Of a DNA stretch of 64,000 nt, positions 56,139-64,000 are shown piece by piece. The DNA comes from an uncultured Clostridia bacterium (GTDB taxonomy: Bacteria > Bacillota > Clostridia > Monoglobales > Monoglobaceae). Location: the NCBI GenBank assembly GCA_934454115.1, contig CAKSFQ010000004.1, positions 78,743 to 142,742 on the forward strand, written 5' to 3'. Below the pieces are notes generated by a model that worked only from the letters and a program-made list of their open reading frames with translations, did no database searches and was not told the origin of the DNA. Every line of letters starts with the position of its first letter. Within the stretch, counting starts at the first letter, position 1. Both the position numbers and the translations under genes were made by a program.

Positions 56139-56894
56139 GTGAACAAGAGAATCGGAGCACAGTGTTATACCATACGTGATTTTATAAAAAATGAAGAAGA
56201 TTTGGACAAAAGCCTGGAGAAACTCAAAAACATAGGTTATCAGACCGTTCAGATTTCCGGAATTGGCCCGATCGAACCGGAAACCGTAAAAAACTTATGT
56301 GACAAACACGGTCTGGAGGTGATTTGTACACACAAAGGTCAGGACGATTATCTGAACCGTCTTGAAGAAACAATTCGGTATCATAAGATCATCGGCTGCA
56401 AAATTGCAGGGATCGGAAGTATTGGTAATTATGACAAATCGGCGGATGGTTACCGCAAATTTGTTAGGGATTTTACGCCGGTGTCCCAAAGACTGAGAGA
56501 AGAGGGAATTACCTTTGCTTATCACAATCATGCCTTTGATTTTATCAAAGAGAACGGTGAATATCTTCTCGACATTATTTTAAACGAGTCCGATTTTGAT
56601 CTGATCCTTGATGTGTACTGGGTGGCCTTTTCGGGCATCGATCCTGCAAAGCTGATACGCAAGATCGGAAGCAGAGCAAGAATCTTGCATTTTAAGGACT
56701 TAAAGTGCAATAAGGAGAACAAGACAGAAATGGCAGAGGTGATGAATGGTAACCTGGATTGGGATTCCATCATCGCAGCCTGTGAGGAGTCGGGATGCCA
56801 GGCGGCTATGGTAGAACAGGACACTTGCAGCGGCGACCCGTTTGACAGTTTGAAAATCAGCTACCAGCATTTAACAACAAAAGGATTCTGTTAA
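56139..56894 (+). CDS. TIM-barrel sugar phosphate isomerase/epimerase family protein
   Basis: Second TIM-barrel protein of the operon, 251 residues. Typical strands are GAQCYTIRDF, IGCKIAGIGSIGNYD, FAYHNHAFDFIKENGEYLLD, LILDVYWVAFSGID and AAMVEQDTCSGDPF, with His and Glu/Asp likely to bind a metal. The start is GTG at 56139 after AAGAAGGAATCATC. Close relatives serve as epimerases or as lyases acting on 3-keto-glycosides; the exact role cannot be read from sequence. Confidence 0.78.
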   Translation: MNKRIGAQCYTIRDFIKNEEDLDKSLEKLKNIGYQTVQISGIGPIEPETVKNLCDKHGLEVICTHKGQDDYLNRLEETIRYHKIIGCKIAGIGSIGNYDKSADGYRKFVRDFTPVSQRLREEGITFAYHNHAFDFIKENGEYLLDIILNESDFDLILDVYWVAFSGIDPAKLIRKIGSRARILHFKDLKCNKENKTEMAEVMNGNLDWDSIIAACEESGCQAAMVEQDTCSGDPFDSLKISYQHLTTKGFC

Positions 56895-56925
56895 ATATCA
56901 TTTTGCATTCACGGGGTGTTGTGTC

Positions 56926-57936
56926 ATGAAAAACGGATGTGTTGTCGGCGTCGGAGCAATTGGGCCTGTACATGCTGCTGCTTTGCAGAGCATCGATTCT
57001 TTATACGCCGTATGCGATCATCAGCCGGATAGGCTGATGAGTTATTGCCCGGACAATTCAAGGCTGCGCAGATTGAGTAACTTTGACGATGTGCTGCGCG
57101 ATCCCAAAATCGATGTTGTTCATATTTGTACGCCTCATTATCTTCATAAAGATATGGCGATTGCCGCAATGGAACATCATAAGGCAGTCGTTCTGGAAAA
57201 ACCGGCCGCGATGAATGAACAAGAGCTTGATGAACTGTGTGCGGCGCAAAAACGGCTGGACGGTAAAATATGCGTAATGCTGCAAAACAGAACAAATCCG
57301 AGTATCCTGGAGCTGAAAAAGCGGATAACTGCCGATCAAGCGCTTGGCAGGCTTTTGGAAATAACGGGAATCGTTACATGGAATCGTGATGCGGAATATT
57401 ATCATCATGACGCATGGCGCGGCAAGTGGAAAACCGAGGGCGGCGGACTGCTTATCAACCAGGCAATACATACGGTTGATCTGATGTGCTGGCTCGGCGG
57501 CGGCATCAAGTCCGTGCGCGGGAGTATTTCAAACAAGACGCTGGAAGGAATCATCGAGGTTGAAGATACCGCCGACGCGATATTTCAAACTTCTTCCGGC
57601 ATGAAGATGTGTTTTTATGCCACAAATGGCTGTAGCATAAGCCGGCCGGCGCAGCTTGAAGCACAGTTTGAGTTTGGAAAGCTTCGCTATGCCGATCAAC
57701 GTCTGTATCGTATCACGGACGACTTGTGTGAAACAGTTGCCTTTGATTCCGGTAAAGTGCCGGGAAAATCGTGCTGGGGAAGCGGACACGAGAGGGTGAT
57801 CACGGACTTTTATCGACATCTCAAAACCGGCAGCGGCGAATATATTGATCTGCGGGACGCGGCGCCTGCCATGGAAACAATCTATGCGTTTTATCAAAGC
57901 GCAAAGCAGAATAAGGAAATACAAGTATCGGTTTAA
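56926..57936 (+). CDS. Gfo/Idh/MocA-family oxidoreductase (second copy)
   Basis: A 336-residue relative of the 52982 gene, sharing the N-terminal VGVGAIGPVHAAA (Rossmann), VLEKPAAMNE, and the TWNRDAEYYHHDAWRGKWKT region followed by EGGGLLINQAIHTVDLM, with the catalytic His. The start at 56926 has only a GGGGTG-like site. It pairs with the second TIM-barrel gene just upstream, repeating the isomerase-oxidoreductase pairing at 52128-54145. Confidence 0.85.
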   Translation: MKNGCVVGVGAIGPVHAAALQSIDSLYAVCDHQPDRLMSYCPDNSRLRRLSNFDDVLRDPKIDVVHICTPHYLHKDMAIAAMEHHKAVVLEKPAAMNEQELDELCAAQKRLDGKICVMLQNRTNPSILELKKRITADQALGRLLEITGIVTWNRDAEYYHHDAWRGKWKTEGGGLLINQAIHTVDLMCWLGGGIKSVRGSISNKTLEGIIEVEDTADAIFQTSSGMKMCFYATNGCSISRPAQLEAQFEFGKLRYADQRLYRITDDLCETVAFDSGKVPGKSCWGSGHERVITDFYRHLKTGSGEYIDLRDAAPAMETIYAFYQSAKQNKEIQVSV

Positions 57937-58259
57937 AAAAGTGCCCGTGCCTATCGAGCATGGACAATTATGTCCATGCTCATGCCGATGCGTGACAGTA
58001 ACGACAATATTTTGTTATAAAATAGCCGGATTTACCTATTTAAAAAACAGGAAAATCGAGAGGAGGGAACCATTTTCATATGGACCGAGTAACACCAAAT
58101 GGCCGGTTTCGTCAACAAGTAATTAAAAAAGTTGTAAAGTAGGAGTAATAAAAGCATCAAAACGCATTTTGACGGCGGCAGAATAGGAACATAAAAATAA
58201 ATACATAGCCGTGTGTAATGCCCAATGATCTTAATTATGCTTTGCATTCCCCGGCGCTT
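57937..58259. other. Intergenic stretch: palindrome, promoter-like pair, 20-codon frame
   Basis: Contains an 11-bp palindrome (GAGCATGGACA, loop ATTA, 57956-57981) without a T-run, possibly an operon end or operator. A promoter-like pair GTGACA/TATAAA follows (57992-57997 and 58016-58021, 18-base spacer). Then comes a GAGGAGGG site and a 20-codon frame at 58080-58142 (MDRVTPNGRFRQQVIKKVVK, stop). The remainder shows nothing I recognise. Confidence 0.4.
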
Positions 58260-58928
58260 TTAAAACAGTTTATTTTGTTTCATGAAAGAAACCATCTGAT
58301 CTTTGATTTGCTCCATGCCCAAAATGTTCGGATGTCCGGAGGTCTTGCTGATATTTTCCAATGCAACGTAAGGAATATCAAAATGTGCGCAGGTGTCTTT
58401 CATTCCTTTTGCAATCTCGTCCTTCAGTTCGGTGTTAATGACACATAAAATTTCTGCTTTGGGAGCGGTTCCTTTTAGCGTATGTAAAAGGTATCCGAAT
58501 GCAGGTAGAACGCAATATAAGTCCTTTTTGCTCCAGCTTTTATATTTCACTTCACCGATCGGGGCGTTTGCCCACGAATCATTTGTTCCGCCGAATACGA
58601 TAAGTTTATCGATATTGTTTTCTTCGAAGAAGGAAGTCTGAATCAGCTTATTTACGCGGCCGATAAAAGATATGCTCGTATAATCTTTGCCGTCATAGCC
58701 CGTATTGCAGATGGTTGTCCCGGAATAGCTGTCATTTAAAACCAAATGATAGCCGCTTTCTTTTAAAAATTGGTGTACCCATGTTTGCTCATATTGGCAT
58801 ACGTCGGTTTGCCCTGCCCTTGTATCGGGATAGTCGGAGAGATACCATGTTTCGCAGTCATCGGGGATTTTTCCCTCAAAGGTTGAATAACTGTCTCCTA
58901 AAATAAATAAGTTTTTGCTTTCGGTCAT
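58260..58928 (-). CDS. SGNH/GDSL-type hydrolase (small)
   Basis: Cytoplasmic esterase-like protein of 222 residues, no signal peptide. SGNH blocks are visible: FILGDSYSTFEG (nucleophile Ser about 13), NDSYSG (Gly block), FGGTNDSW (Asn block) and SGHPNILGM (His block). It could deacetylate imported oligosaccharides from the locus. It has its own promoter (58975-59003) and is opposite in strand to rhaD, with which it shares an intergenic region. Confidence 0.8.
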   Translation of the reverse strand: MTESKNLFILGDSYSTFEGKIPDDCETWYLSDYPDTRAGQTDVCQYEQTWVHQFLKESGYHLVLNDSYSGTTICNTGYDGKDYTSISFIGRVNKLIQTSFFEENNIDKLIVFGGTNDSWANAPIGEVKYKSWSKKDLYCVLPAFGYLLHTLKGTAPKAEILCVINTELKDEIAKGMKDTCAHFDIPYVALENISKTSGHPNILGMEQIKDQMVSFMKQNKLF

Positions 58929-59273
58929 CGGATGAAACTCCTTTTATCATTGTCTTTATATTTTATTTTTTACCATTATAACACAGAAATATTTTAATTA
59001 CAATGGAAAAACAGTCATTTGTCTGATTTGAGCAATGCAGCTGATCGGTTCCACCATGGAAACAGTTATCAGTAAATGTTACAATCCCGTTAGCATAATA
59101 AAAAGAATCATAAAATAGTTCTACTCTGTCATAGTATCATCCAAGAATTTTGTGGATGACAACAATATAATGATATAGAAAGGCGGCAAAGGGGAACAGA
59201 GTGCGGAAAGACGGCGCGGCAGTTCTTTCTCAAAATCTTTGCCGTTAAACTTAGATGCGGAGGAAGCAAAATC
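58929..59273. other. Divergent intergenic region between SGNH hydrolase and rhaD
   Basis: For the minus-strand gene: -35 TTGTAA (59003-58998), 17-base spacer, -10 TATAAT (58980-58975). For rhaD: -10 TATAAT (59166-59171) with no good -35. In its place is the inverted repeat TCATCCA (59137-59143) / TGGATGA (59153-59159), a likely operator. A ribosome binding site GGAGGAAGCAAAATC precedes rhaD. Confidence 0.55.
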
Positions 59274-60104
59274 ATGAATATTTTAGAATCAAAGGCCATG
59301 AAGTCCTTTATCAAGATTGCCGATATGGGTTGGAATATGGGCTGGCACGAGATTAACGGCGGTAATATGTCTTATCGGATGACGGAAGAAGAGGCAAATG
59401 AAATCAAAGACTGCTTTCATGATGACGGCGTATGGCAGGAAATCGGAAAAGACGTTTCCGTTCCCGATTTTGCGGGACAGTATTTTATCGTAACCGGCAG
59501 CGGAAAATATTTTCAGAATATCAAGGATCAGCCGGAGGATTCTCTCTGCGTGGTTACGGTTAGCGAAAATGGCGATCAGTATAAGGTGGTATGGGGGCTT
59601 ATCAACGGCGGCAGACCGACCAGTGAGATTTCGGCGCACCTTTTGACGCACAGCATCAAGGCAAAAGCGACGGACGGAAGATATCGGGTTGTGTATCATT
59701 CGCACCCGAAGTATACCAATGTCCTCACTTATATTTTGCCGCTTAAATCCGAGGTGTTTACCCGTGAACTGTGGGAGATGATGACGGAGTGTTCCATTGT
59801 ATTCCCGAACGGCGTCGGCGTGATGGAGTGGATGGTTCCGTGCTGCGCGGAGATTGGTATAGCGACCGGCAAGCTGATGGAACGGTATGACGCGGTAATA
59901 TGGCCGCATCACGGACTGGTTTGCAGCGGCGAGACGCCGGATATGGCGTTTGGTATCATGCATACCATTGAAAAAGCGGCAGAAATGCTTGTAAATGTTA
60001 TGCAGATCACGGGCGGCAAGAAAAAACAAACCATTACCGTAGATGGGTTTAAAAAGATAGAAAAGGATTTTCACCTGCATTTTTCGGATGAATTTCTGTA
60101 TTAA
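59274..60104 (+). CDS. rhaD: Rhamnulose-1-phosphate aldolase
   Basis: Class II aldolase that splits L-rhamnulose-1-phosphate into dihydroxyacetone phosphate and L-lactaldehyde. The 276 residues match RhaD (about 274). The zinc site and catalytic residues align by position: Glu118 (TSEISAH), His142 and His144 (YHSHP), and His213 (WPHHG), as Glu117, His141, His143 and His212 in Escherichia coli. The N-terminal GWNMGWHEINGGNMSYR is also typical. The gene has its own terminator and promoter region. No RhaA/RhaB lies next to it, so the other steps are encoded elsewhere or by the FGGY kinase at 44294. Confidence 0.95.
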   Translation: MNILESKAMKSFIKIADMGWNMGWHEINGGNMSYRMTEEEANEIKDCFHDDGVWQEIGKDVSVPDFAGQYFIVTGSGKYFQNIKDQPEDSLCVVTVSENGDQYKVVWGLINGGRPTSEISAHLLTHSIKAKATDGRYRVVYHSHPKYTNVLTYILPLKSEVFTRELWEMMTECSIVFPNGVGVMEWMVPCCAEIGIATGKLMERYDAVIWPHHGLVCSGETPDMAFGIMHTIEKAAEMLVNVMQITGGKKKQTITVDGFKKIEKDFHLHFSDEFLY

Positions 60105-60164
60105 AAAAAGAACTGTCCTTAGAATCGGCGGTGACAACAAAACAGAAAACGGATAAAAGATCAT

Positions 60165-60192
60165 GAAAAAGCTTGCCGCGGCAGGCTTTTTT
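60165..60192 (+). terminator. rhaD terminator
   Basis: GCTTGCC/GGCAGGC stem flanked by five A and six T residues. A second hairpin follows at 60206-60247 (GAGTATTTGG with CCAAATGCTC, then TTTTT). The rest of 60105-60470 holds the promoter and repeats of the next gene. Confidence 0.8.
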
Positions 60193-60369
60193 AAACGGAA
60201 TCTTTAAAAGAGTATTTGGAGTCATTTTGACCCCAAATGCTCTTTTTACATTCTTTTTTATTTCCAATTCCGGCTGATTGGCGGCTTATCAGGTGTTTGC
60301 TGATCCTTCTTCTGCCGCTGCATTTTTTTGCGGACAGCAAGTAGCAATGCGGCCGTCTTCATATGTTAT

Positions 60370-60404
60370 ATTTGTATTTTACATAGAGATATTTGTATTT
60401 TACA
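60370..60404 (+). promoter_or_regulatory. Putative AraC-type operator: ATTTGTATTTTACA repeats, 21-bp spacing
   Basis: A 14-base sequence is repeated exactly at 60370-60383 and 60391-60404, 21 bp start to start, ending just before the -35 at 60406. This is the position of an activator site for the regulator gene itself, suggesting autoregulation. Confidence 0.65.
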
Positions 60405-60405
60405 G

Positions 60406-60434
60406 TTGAATTGAAAGACAGTTTTTTGTATAAT
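60406..60434 (+). promoter_or_regulatory. Promoter of the membrane AraC regulator - GH88 unit
   Basis: -35 TTGAAT (60406-60411), a 17-base spacer and -10 TATAAT (60429-60434), 36 bases before the ATG. Confidence 0.75.
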
Positions 60435-60470
60435 AGCACTGTAAACAATAAGATTTCTGAGGTATATCAT

Positions 60471-62738
60471 ATGAGATATAGTGCGAAAAGAAAAAAATCA
60501 GTGGCATTGCTTTGGCTTGTAGCATATGCCACCCTTTTAATTATACCGTTTTTGGGGAATTTGTATATTCTGCTCTCGGTAAATTCTGCCGTAAAGCAAG
60601 AGACGGAGAGCAAATATAACTATTTTTTAAAAAGTCTTGCGACCAATATCGATTCTGCCTTAAAGGAAGTCATCACCCAGAGCAGAGTGATTCAGGAAAG
60701 CGATGCCATTAATCAAATGGCAGGAGAGACCGCAGTTACGCCGCAGGTCTTGTATGACCTTGCACAGATTGGAAAAGAAATGCAGCGGATGACCGGATCG
60801 GGCAGTGCGACCGAAAGCTTTATTTACTATCCGCGTATTGATAAAATTGTGACATCACACAATTATTATGACGCCAAGGACTATTTTGAATCCGATATCC
60901 TACAGGGAAGTGAGGAGCACGAGGACTATCGGGATATTATAAAGAATCCGTACAGTAGTGTGGTAAGAAAGGTAACCAAAGATCAGAGGGGCAAGGAAAA
61001 AAGAAGCTATATCTTTTTAAATACAGTCGGCAGACCCTATATGGTCTCTTATGTCGTGGGGATTTCTATCGAAGAAAAGGCGCTTTTCGGCAGCGAGTTT
61101 GATAACAATAGCGGCGCAGTCGCCGTGCTGAAGCAGCGCGGAGATATTTACTTTTCGACCAACGATGATATAAAAACGGTGGATTTGAGCATGATTAGCG
61201 GTATGGAGTCCGGCGAAACAAAAAGAGCAAATTTCATGGGCGAAAACGCAGGACTGTCTTATATCAAATCGGAAGTCTCCAATTATCGGTATGTTTATGT
61301 GGATCGTGTAGGCTATGTCTACGGCGCAGCCAATAAAATATTGCTGATCGGCGCCCTGGTATCGCTGATTTGTCTGCTGCTTATGGGGATGATTTTGTAT
61401 AAGCTGTACGGCTGGAGCTATTTAAGCATCAAAGAAATCATGCAGGGGTTTAATGCAAGCGCCGATGTGCAGAAAAACGAGAATGAGTTTGAATTTATCA
61501 AGCGTCAGATTGCAGTCAATATGCAACGGCAGCGATCGATGGAGGAAGAGATCAGCACGCACATGGATATCCTCAGAGAGGAATTTTTAATCGAACTCAT
61601 GCGCGGCAGCATCAACGACCCGGCCTATATGCGGGAGGGACTGGAAAAGTTCGGCATTGCGTTTTACGGCAAATATTTTTGTATTACGGTGATCTACGTC
61701 CGTGATATGGGAATATTACGGGATATGGGATTTAAAAACGCATATTTTATCATTAAAAATATCATGCGCGACATGTGCAGAAACGAAAAGTATTATGCGG
61801 TGGAATACGGCGACCGCCTGTACTGCATCTTTAACTTTGAACGGGCAGCGGATATCCGCCGTCATCTGCGGGCGCTGCTTAGTGAATGCGGAGAAGTGAC
61901 AAAAATGGCGACGGAGATTGTTTTTTCATCCGTGACAAGCGAGATCGGAGAGGGGATTGATTCGCTGCACTCCATTTATGAAAGCGCAGTCAGCGGCATG
62001 AATTTAAGTGAGTTTTACGGCATGGAGGAACATATCTTTACCGAGGATATTGAAAATAAGGAGTCGGAGGGCGATGTGAATTCGTTTGATAAGCTGGAAA
62101 ATGAGATTGTCATGTGTATCAGAAAGGGAGACGTTAGAACCTTTTCGCTCTTGGTGGATCAACTGTTTTCAGACCAGATTGACATCAACCACCGCTGGGT
62201 TGTGATGGGCAGAGCATATTCCGTTTTGAGCAGTATTTACAAAACGGTAGACGGTATGGACAGCAAGGGTACTAAAGAGGCGTTTGAACGGCTGAACTCC
62301 TTTAAAAATTACGATAATATGGACAGCATCAAAAAGTTTGTCAAGGAATACGGAGAGTACGTCATTGGTATGCTGGACAAAAGCAGTGATGAAAAGTCGG
62401 AATTATACCGGCAGGCGGTGGATTATATCAATGCGCACTATACAGAGCTTGATTTAAATGTCAATAGGGTAAGCGAGGAACTGGGCGTCACATCGATTTA
62501 CCTTGCCTATATCGTAAAGCAGAATTCCGGCATCAAGCTCAGCGAATACATTGCAAAGCTTCGGGTAGAAAAGGCAAAACAGATTCTTGAAAGCGAACCC
62601 GGACTGAAAATGGAACAGGTTGCAGAGCAATCGGGATTTTTGCAGAACAGGACGTTTTATAACGCATTTAAAAAGTATACGGGGATTACCCCCAATCAGT
62701 ATAAAATCATGAACGAAAATAAGGGTATGGATAGGTAG
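60471..62738 (+). CDS. Membrane-bound AraC-family regulator (YtdP-like)
   Basis: A 755-residue one-component sensor. It has a membrane segment at about 12-36, an extracytoplasmic sensing domain (about 37-280), a second membrane segment (about 285-310), a linker/helical region and an AraC-type double helix-turn-helix at the C-terminus (about 650-750: LDLNVNRVSEELGVTSIYLA and LKMEQVAEQSGFLQNRTFYN). The layout matches YtdP-type regulators found beside rhamnogalacturonan-use genes in Bacillus. It probably senses an outside oligosaccharide. The start at 60471 follows GAGGTATATCAT. It is cotranscribed with the GH88 gene 9 bases downstream. Confidence 0.88.
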   Translation: MRYSAKRKKSVALLWLVAYATLLIIPFLGNLYILLSVNSAVKQETESKYNYFLKSLATNIDSALKEVITQSRVIQESDAINQMAGETAVTPQVLYDLAQIGKEMQRMTGSGSATESFIYYPRIDKIVTSHNYYDAKDYFESDILQGSEEHEDYRDIIKNPYSSVVRKVTKDQRGKEKRSYIFLNTVGRPYMVSYVVGISIEEKALFGSEFDNNSGAVAVLKQRGDIYFSTNDDIKTVDLSMISGMESGETKRANFMGENAGLSYIKSEVSNYRYVYVDRVGYVYGAANKILLIGALVSLICLLLMGMILYKLYGWSYLSIKEIMQGFNASADVQKNENEFEFIKRQIAVNMQRQRSMEEEISTHMDILREEFLIELMRGSINDPAYMREGLEKFGIAFYGKYFCITVIYVRDMGILRDMGFKNAYFIIKNIMRDMCRNEKYYAVEYGDRLYCIFNFERAADIRRHLRALLSECGEVTKMATEIVFSSVTSEIGEGIDSLHSIYESAVSGMNLSEFYGMEEHIFTEDIENKESEGDVNSFDKLENEIVMCIRKGDVRTFSLLVDQLFSDQIDINHRWVVMGRAYSVLSSIYKTVDGMDSKGTKEAFERLNSFKNYDNMDSIKKFVKEYGEYVIGMLDKSSDEKSELYRQAVDYINAHYTELDLNVNRVSEELGVTSIYLAYIVKQNSGIKLSEYIAKLRVEKAKQILESEPGLKMEQVAEQSGFLQNRTFYNAFKKYTGITPNQYKIMNENKGMDR

Positions 62739-62747
62739 GAGGAAGTT

Positions 62748-63896
62748 ATGCTGACAGAAAAAGACAGAAAATGGGCCGAGGAGATGTGGAAAAAGCTGGA
62801 TCATAAGCTCTCAAAAGTTTCGGTGCGGTCGAGAGAAAAAATACCGTTTTGGAGCCATGATGGGATGTATGACGACATGACAAAATCCAATATCAATTGC
62901 TGGACCAACGGTTTTTGGCCGGGACTTATGTGGCTGATGTATTCTGCGGAGAAAAAGGAGTGCTATAAGGCGGCGGCAGAATGGAGCGAGGAGCAGCTGG
63001 ACAGAGCGCTGCTGAACCATGTCGGGCTGAGCCATGACGTCGGTTTTATTTGGCGGCTTGCTGCCGGGTTTGACTATGCGCTGACCGGGTCGGCAGAGGC
63101 ACGCAACCGCCAGTTTCGGGCAGCCGATCACCTGATGTCAAGGTTTAATCCGGCGGGCGGCGGCTTTATCCGCGCGTGGAATCACGGCGATTATGTGCCG
63201 GAGCTTGCCGGGTGGACCATCATAGATTGCATGATGAACCTGCCGCTGCTCTATTGGGCGTCGGAGGAGATTGATGATCCGCGGTTTCGGTTTGTTGCAG
63301 AGCGACATGCGGACATGGCGCTGCGCGATCATATCCGGCCGGACGGCAGTGTGAGACATATCGTAAACCATGATCCGTATACCGGTGAAATGGTAGAGGA
63401 TCTGGACGATGCCGGGCAGGGCTTTGGCTTGGGCTCTGCCTGGTCGCGCGGTCAGTCGTGGGCGCTTTATGGCATGGCGCTCTCCTATGCGCATACCAAG
63501 AAAGAGGAATATCTTGATGCGGCAAAGCGTGTGGCACACTATTTTATTTCATCGCTCAGCATGAGTGACTGGTTACCGCTATGTGATTTCCGTGCGCCGC
63601 TCTCACCTGTTTATTATGACACAAGCGCAGGCATGTGCGCCGCTTGCGGCATGATTGAGATTGCAAAGCACGTGCCGGAACACGAAAAGCATTTGTACAT
63701 AACGGCGGCGTTAAAAACGATTCAGGCGGTAGAGAAAAAGTTTGCTGATTGGTCGGATGAAACCGATTTTATCATTGGCGGTGCGAGCGGTTCCTACAAG
63801 GACAGCGAGCATCGGCACATGTATTTTATTTATACGGATTATTATTTTGCAGAGGCGATTTATAAGCTTTTAAACTTAGGAGATTTAAGCTGGTAA
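62748..63896 (+). CDS. GH88 unsaturated glucuronyl hydrolase
   Basis: Cytoplasmic enzyme that hydrates and removes the 4,5-unsaturated uronate left at the end of oligosaccharides by polysaccharide lyases. The 382 residues match GH88 (about 377). CWTNGFWPG, SHDVGF with Asp97, GWTIIDCMMNLPLL with Asp160 and WSRGQSWALYG are visible. The two Asp residues are spaced as Asp88 and Asp149 of the Bacillus enzyme, the latter being the catalytic acid. GH105 is the alternative family, but length and motifs favour GH88. Its presence implies that lyase products are imported. Confidence 0.9.
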   Translation: MLTEKDRKWAEEMWKKLDHKLSKVSVRSREKIPFWSHDGMYDDMTKSNINCWTNGFWPGLMWLMYSAEKKECYKAAAEWSEEQLDRALLNHVGLSHDVGFIWRLAAGFDYALTGSAEARNRQFRAADHLMSRFNPAGGGFIRAWNHGDYVPELAGWTIIDCMMNLPLLYWASEEIDDPRFRFVAERHADMALRDHIRPDGSVRHIVNHDPYTGEMVEDLDDAGQGFGLGSAWSRGQSWALYGMALSYAHTKKEEYLDAAKRVAHYFISSLSMSDWLPLCDFRAPLSPVYYDTSAGMCAACGMIEIAKHVPEHEKHLYITAALKTIQAVEKKFADWSDETDFIIGGASGSYKDSEHRHMYFIYTDYYFAEAIYKLLNLGDLSW

Positions 63897-63913
63897 ACGA
63901 TGGAAAAACAGGG

Positions 63914-63930
63914 GGCGGCCATTAGCCGCC
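63914..63930 (-). terminator. Terminator overlapping the stop of the last gene
   Basis: GGCGGC, loop TAATG and GCCGCC on the minus strand, followed by CCCTGTTTTT. The stop codon of the partial gene lies in the loop. Confidence 0.65.
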
Positions 63931-64000
63931 ACCGGACAAGGAAACGTTGCCCTGAGAAACATCTTTTTTGCGAATCTCTGCGTTAAAAAAGTCTCGCAAT
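63922..64000 (-). CDS. C-terminal end of an unidentified protein (5' part beyond window)
   Basis: An open minus-strand frame enters from the right edge and ends at TAA (63924-63922). The visible tail reads DFFNAEIRKKDVSQGNVSLS then GGG. It is too short to identify. The terminator overlapping its stop supports a real gene end. Confidence 0.55.
   Translation of the reverse strand, partial: LRDFFNAEIRKKDVSQGNVSLSGGG

Overview
The window looks like a chromosome segment of a spore-forming member of the Clostridia (Firmicutes). The evidence is a sporulation gene (yunB-like), the 5' part of spoVT, S-layer-homology (SLH) surface proteins, strong GGAGG ribosome binding sites, consensus -35/-10 promoters and about 50% GC in the core genes. 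The genus cannot be fixed from the sequence.

1-7.7 kb is a compact AT-rich mobile element. It has a Tn916-type tyrosine integrase (cut by the window edge), an excisionase, a replication protein joining an HUH endonuclease to a superfamily-3 helicase (the architecture of eukaryotic circular ssDNA viruses), an FtsK-like DNA translocase, small unknown genes and a single-chain type IIG restriction-modification enzyme. About 100 bp upstream of rep is an 11-bp stem-loop whose loop holds the nonanucleotide TAGTATTAC. It is abutted by two tandem TGTAAC hexamers, with two more copies nearer the gene. This is a circovirus-type rolling-circle origin in a bacterial integrated element, and the most remarkable feature here.

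7.7-18.2 kb is core chromosome: lysS, greA, galE, ligA and a yunB-like gene on the minus strand, then a secreted transglutaminase-like protein and valS on the plus strand.

18.2-47.5 kb is a carbohydrate-utilisation locus. A divergent AraC regulator faces a run of 14 same-strand genes (19.2-45.9 kb) with no internal terminator that I can see: two cytoplasmic glycosidases, two SLH-type surface proteins, four secreted proteins built from shared lectin-like modules (two with an alpha/alpha-toroid), a sialidase-fold protein, an LplABC-type oligosaccharide importer, a NodB deacetylase-SGNH esterase fusion and an FGGY sugar kinase. A GH36-like gene follows under its own promoter.

47.7-51.2 kb is a second mobile or degraded region. 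spoVT is cut after about 34 codons, at the 3' end of a large serine recombinase gene whose stop codon lies inside the spoVT DNA. Three small unknown genes and a frameshifted AbiEii-type toxin remnant follow. The rest of spoVT is not in the window.

51.2-64 kb is a second sugar locus. It has an AraC regulator divergent from an operon of two TIM-barrel sugar isomerases, two Gfo/Idh/MocA oxidoreductases, mannonate dehydratase (uxuA) and a fructuronate reductase-like SDR. Then come an SGNH hydrolase, rhamnulose-1-phosphate aldolase (rhaD), a membrane-bound AraC regulator and a GH88 unsaturated glucuronyl hydrolase. Together the loci suggest growth on an acetylated polysaccharide containing rhamnose and glucuronate. 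Each of the three AraC promoter regions carries a pair of direct repeats exactly 21 bp apart, the spacing expected of AraC-family operators.
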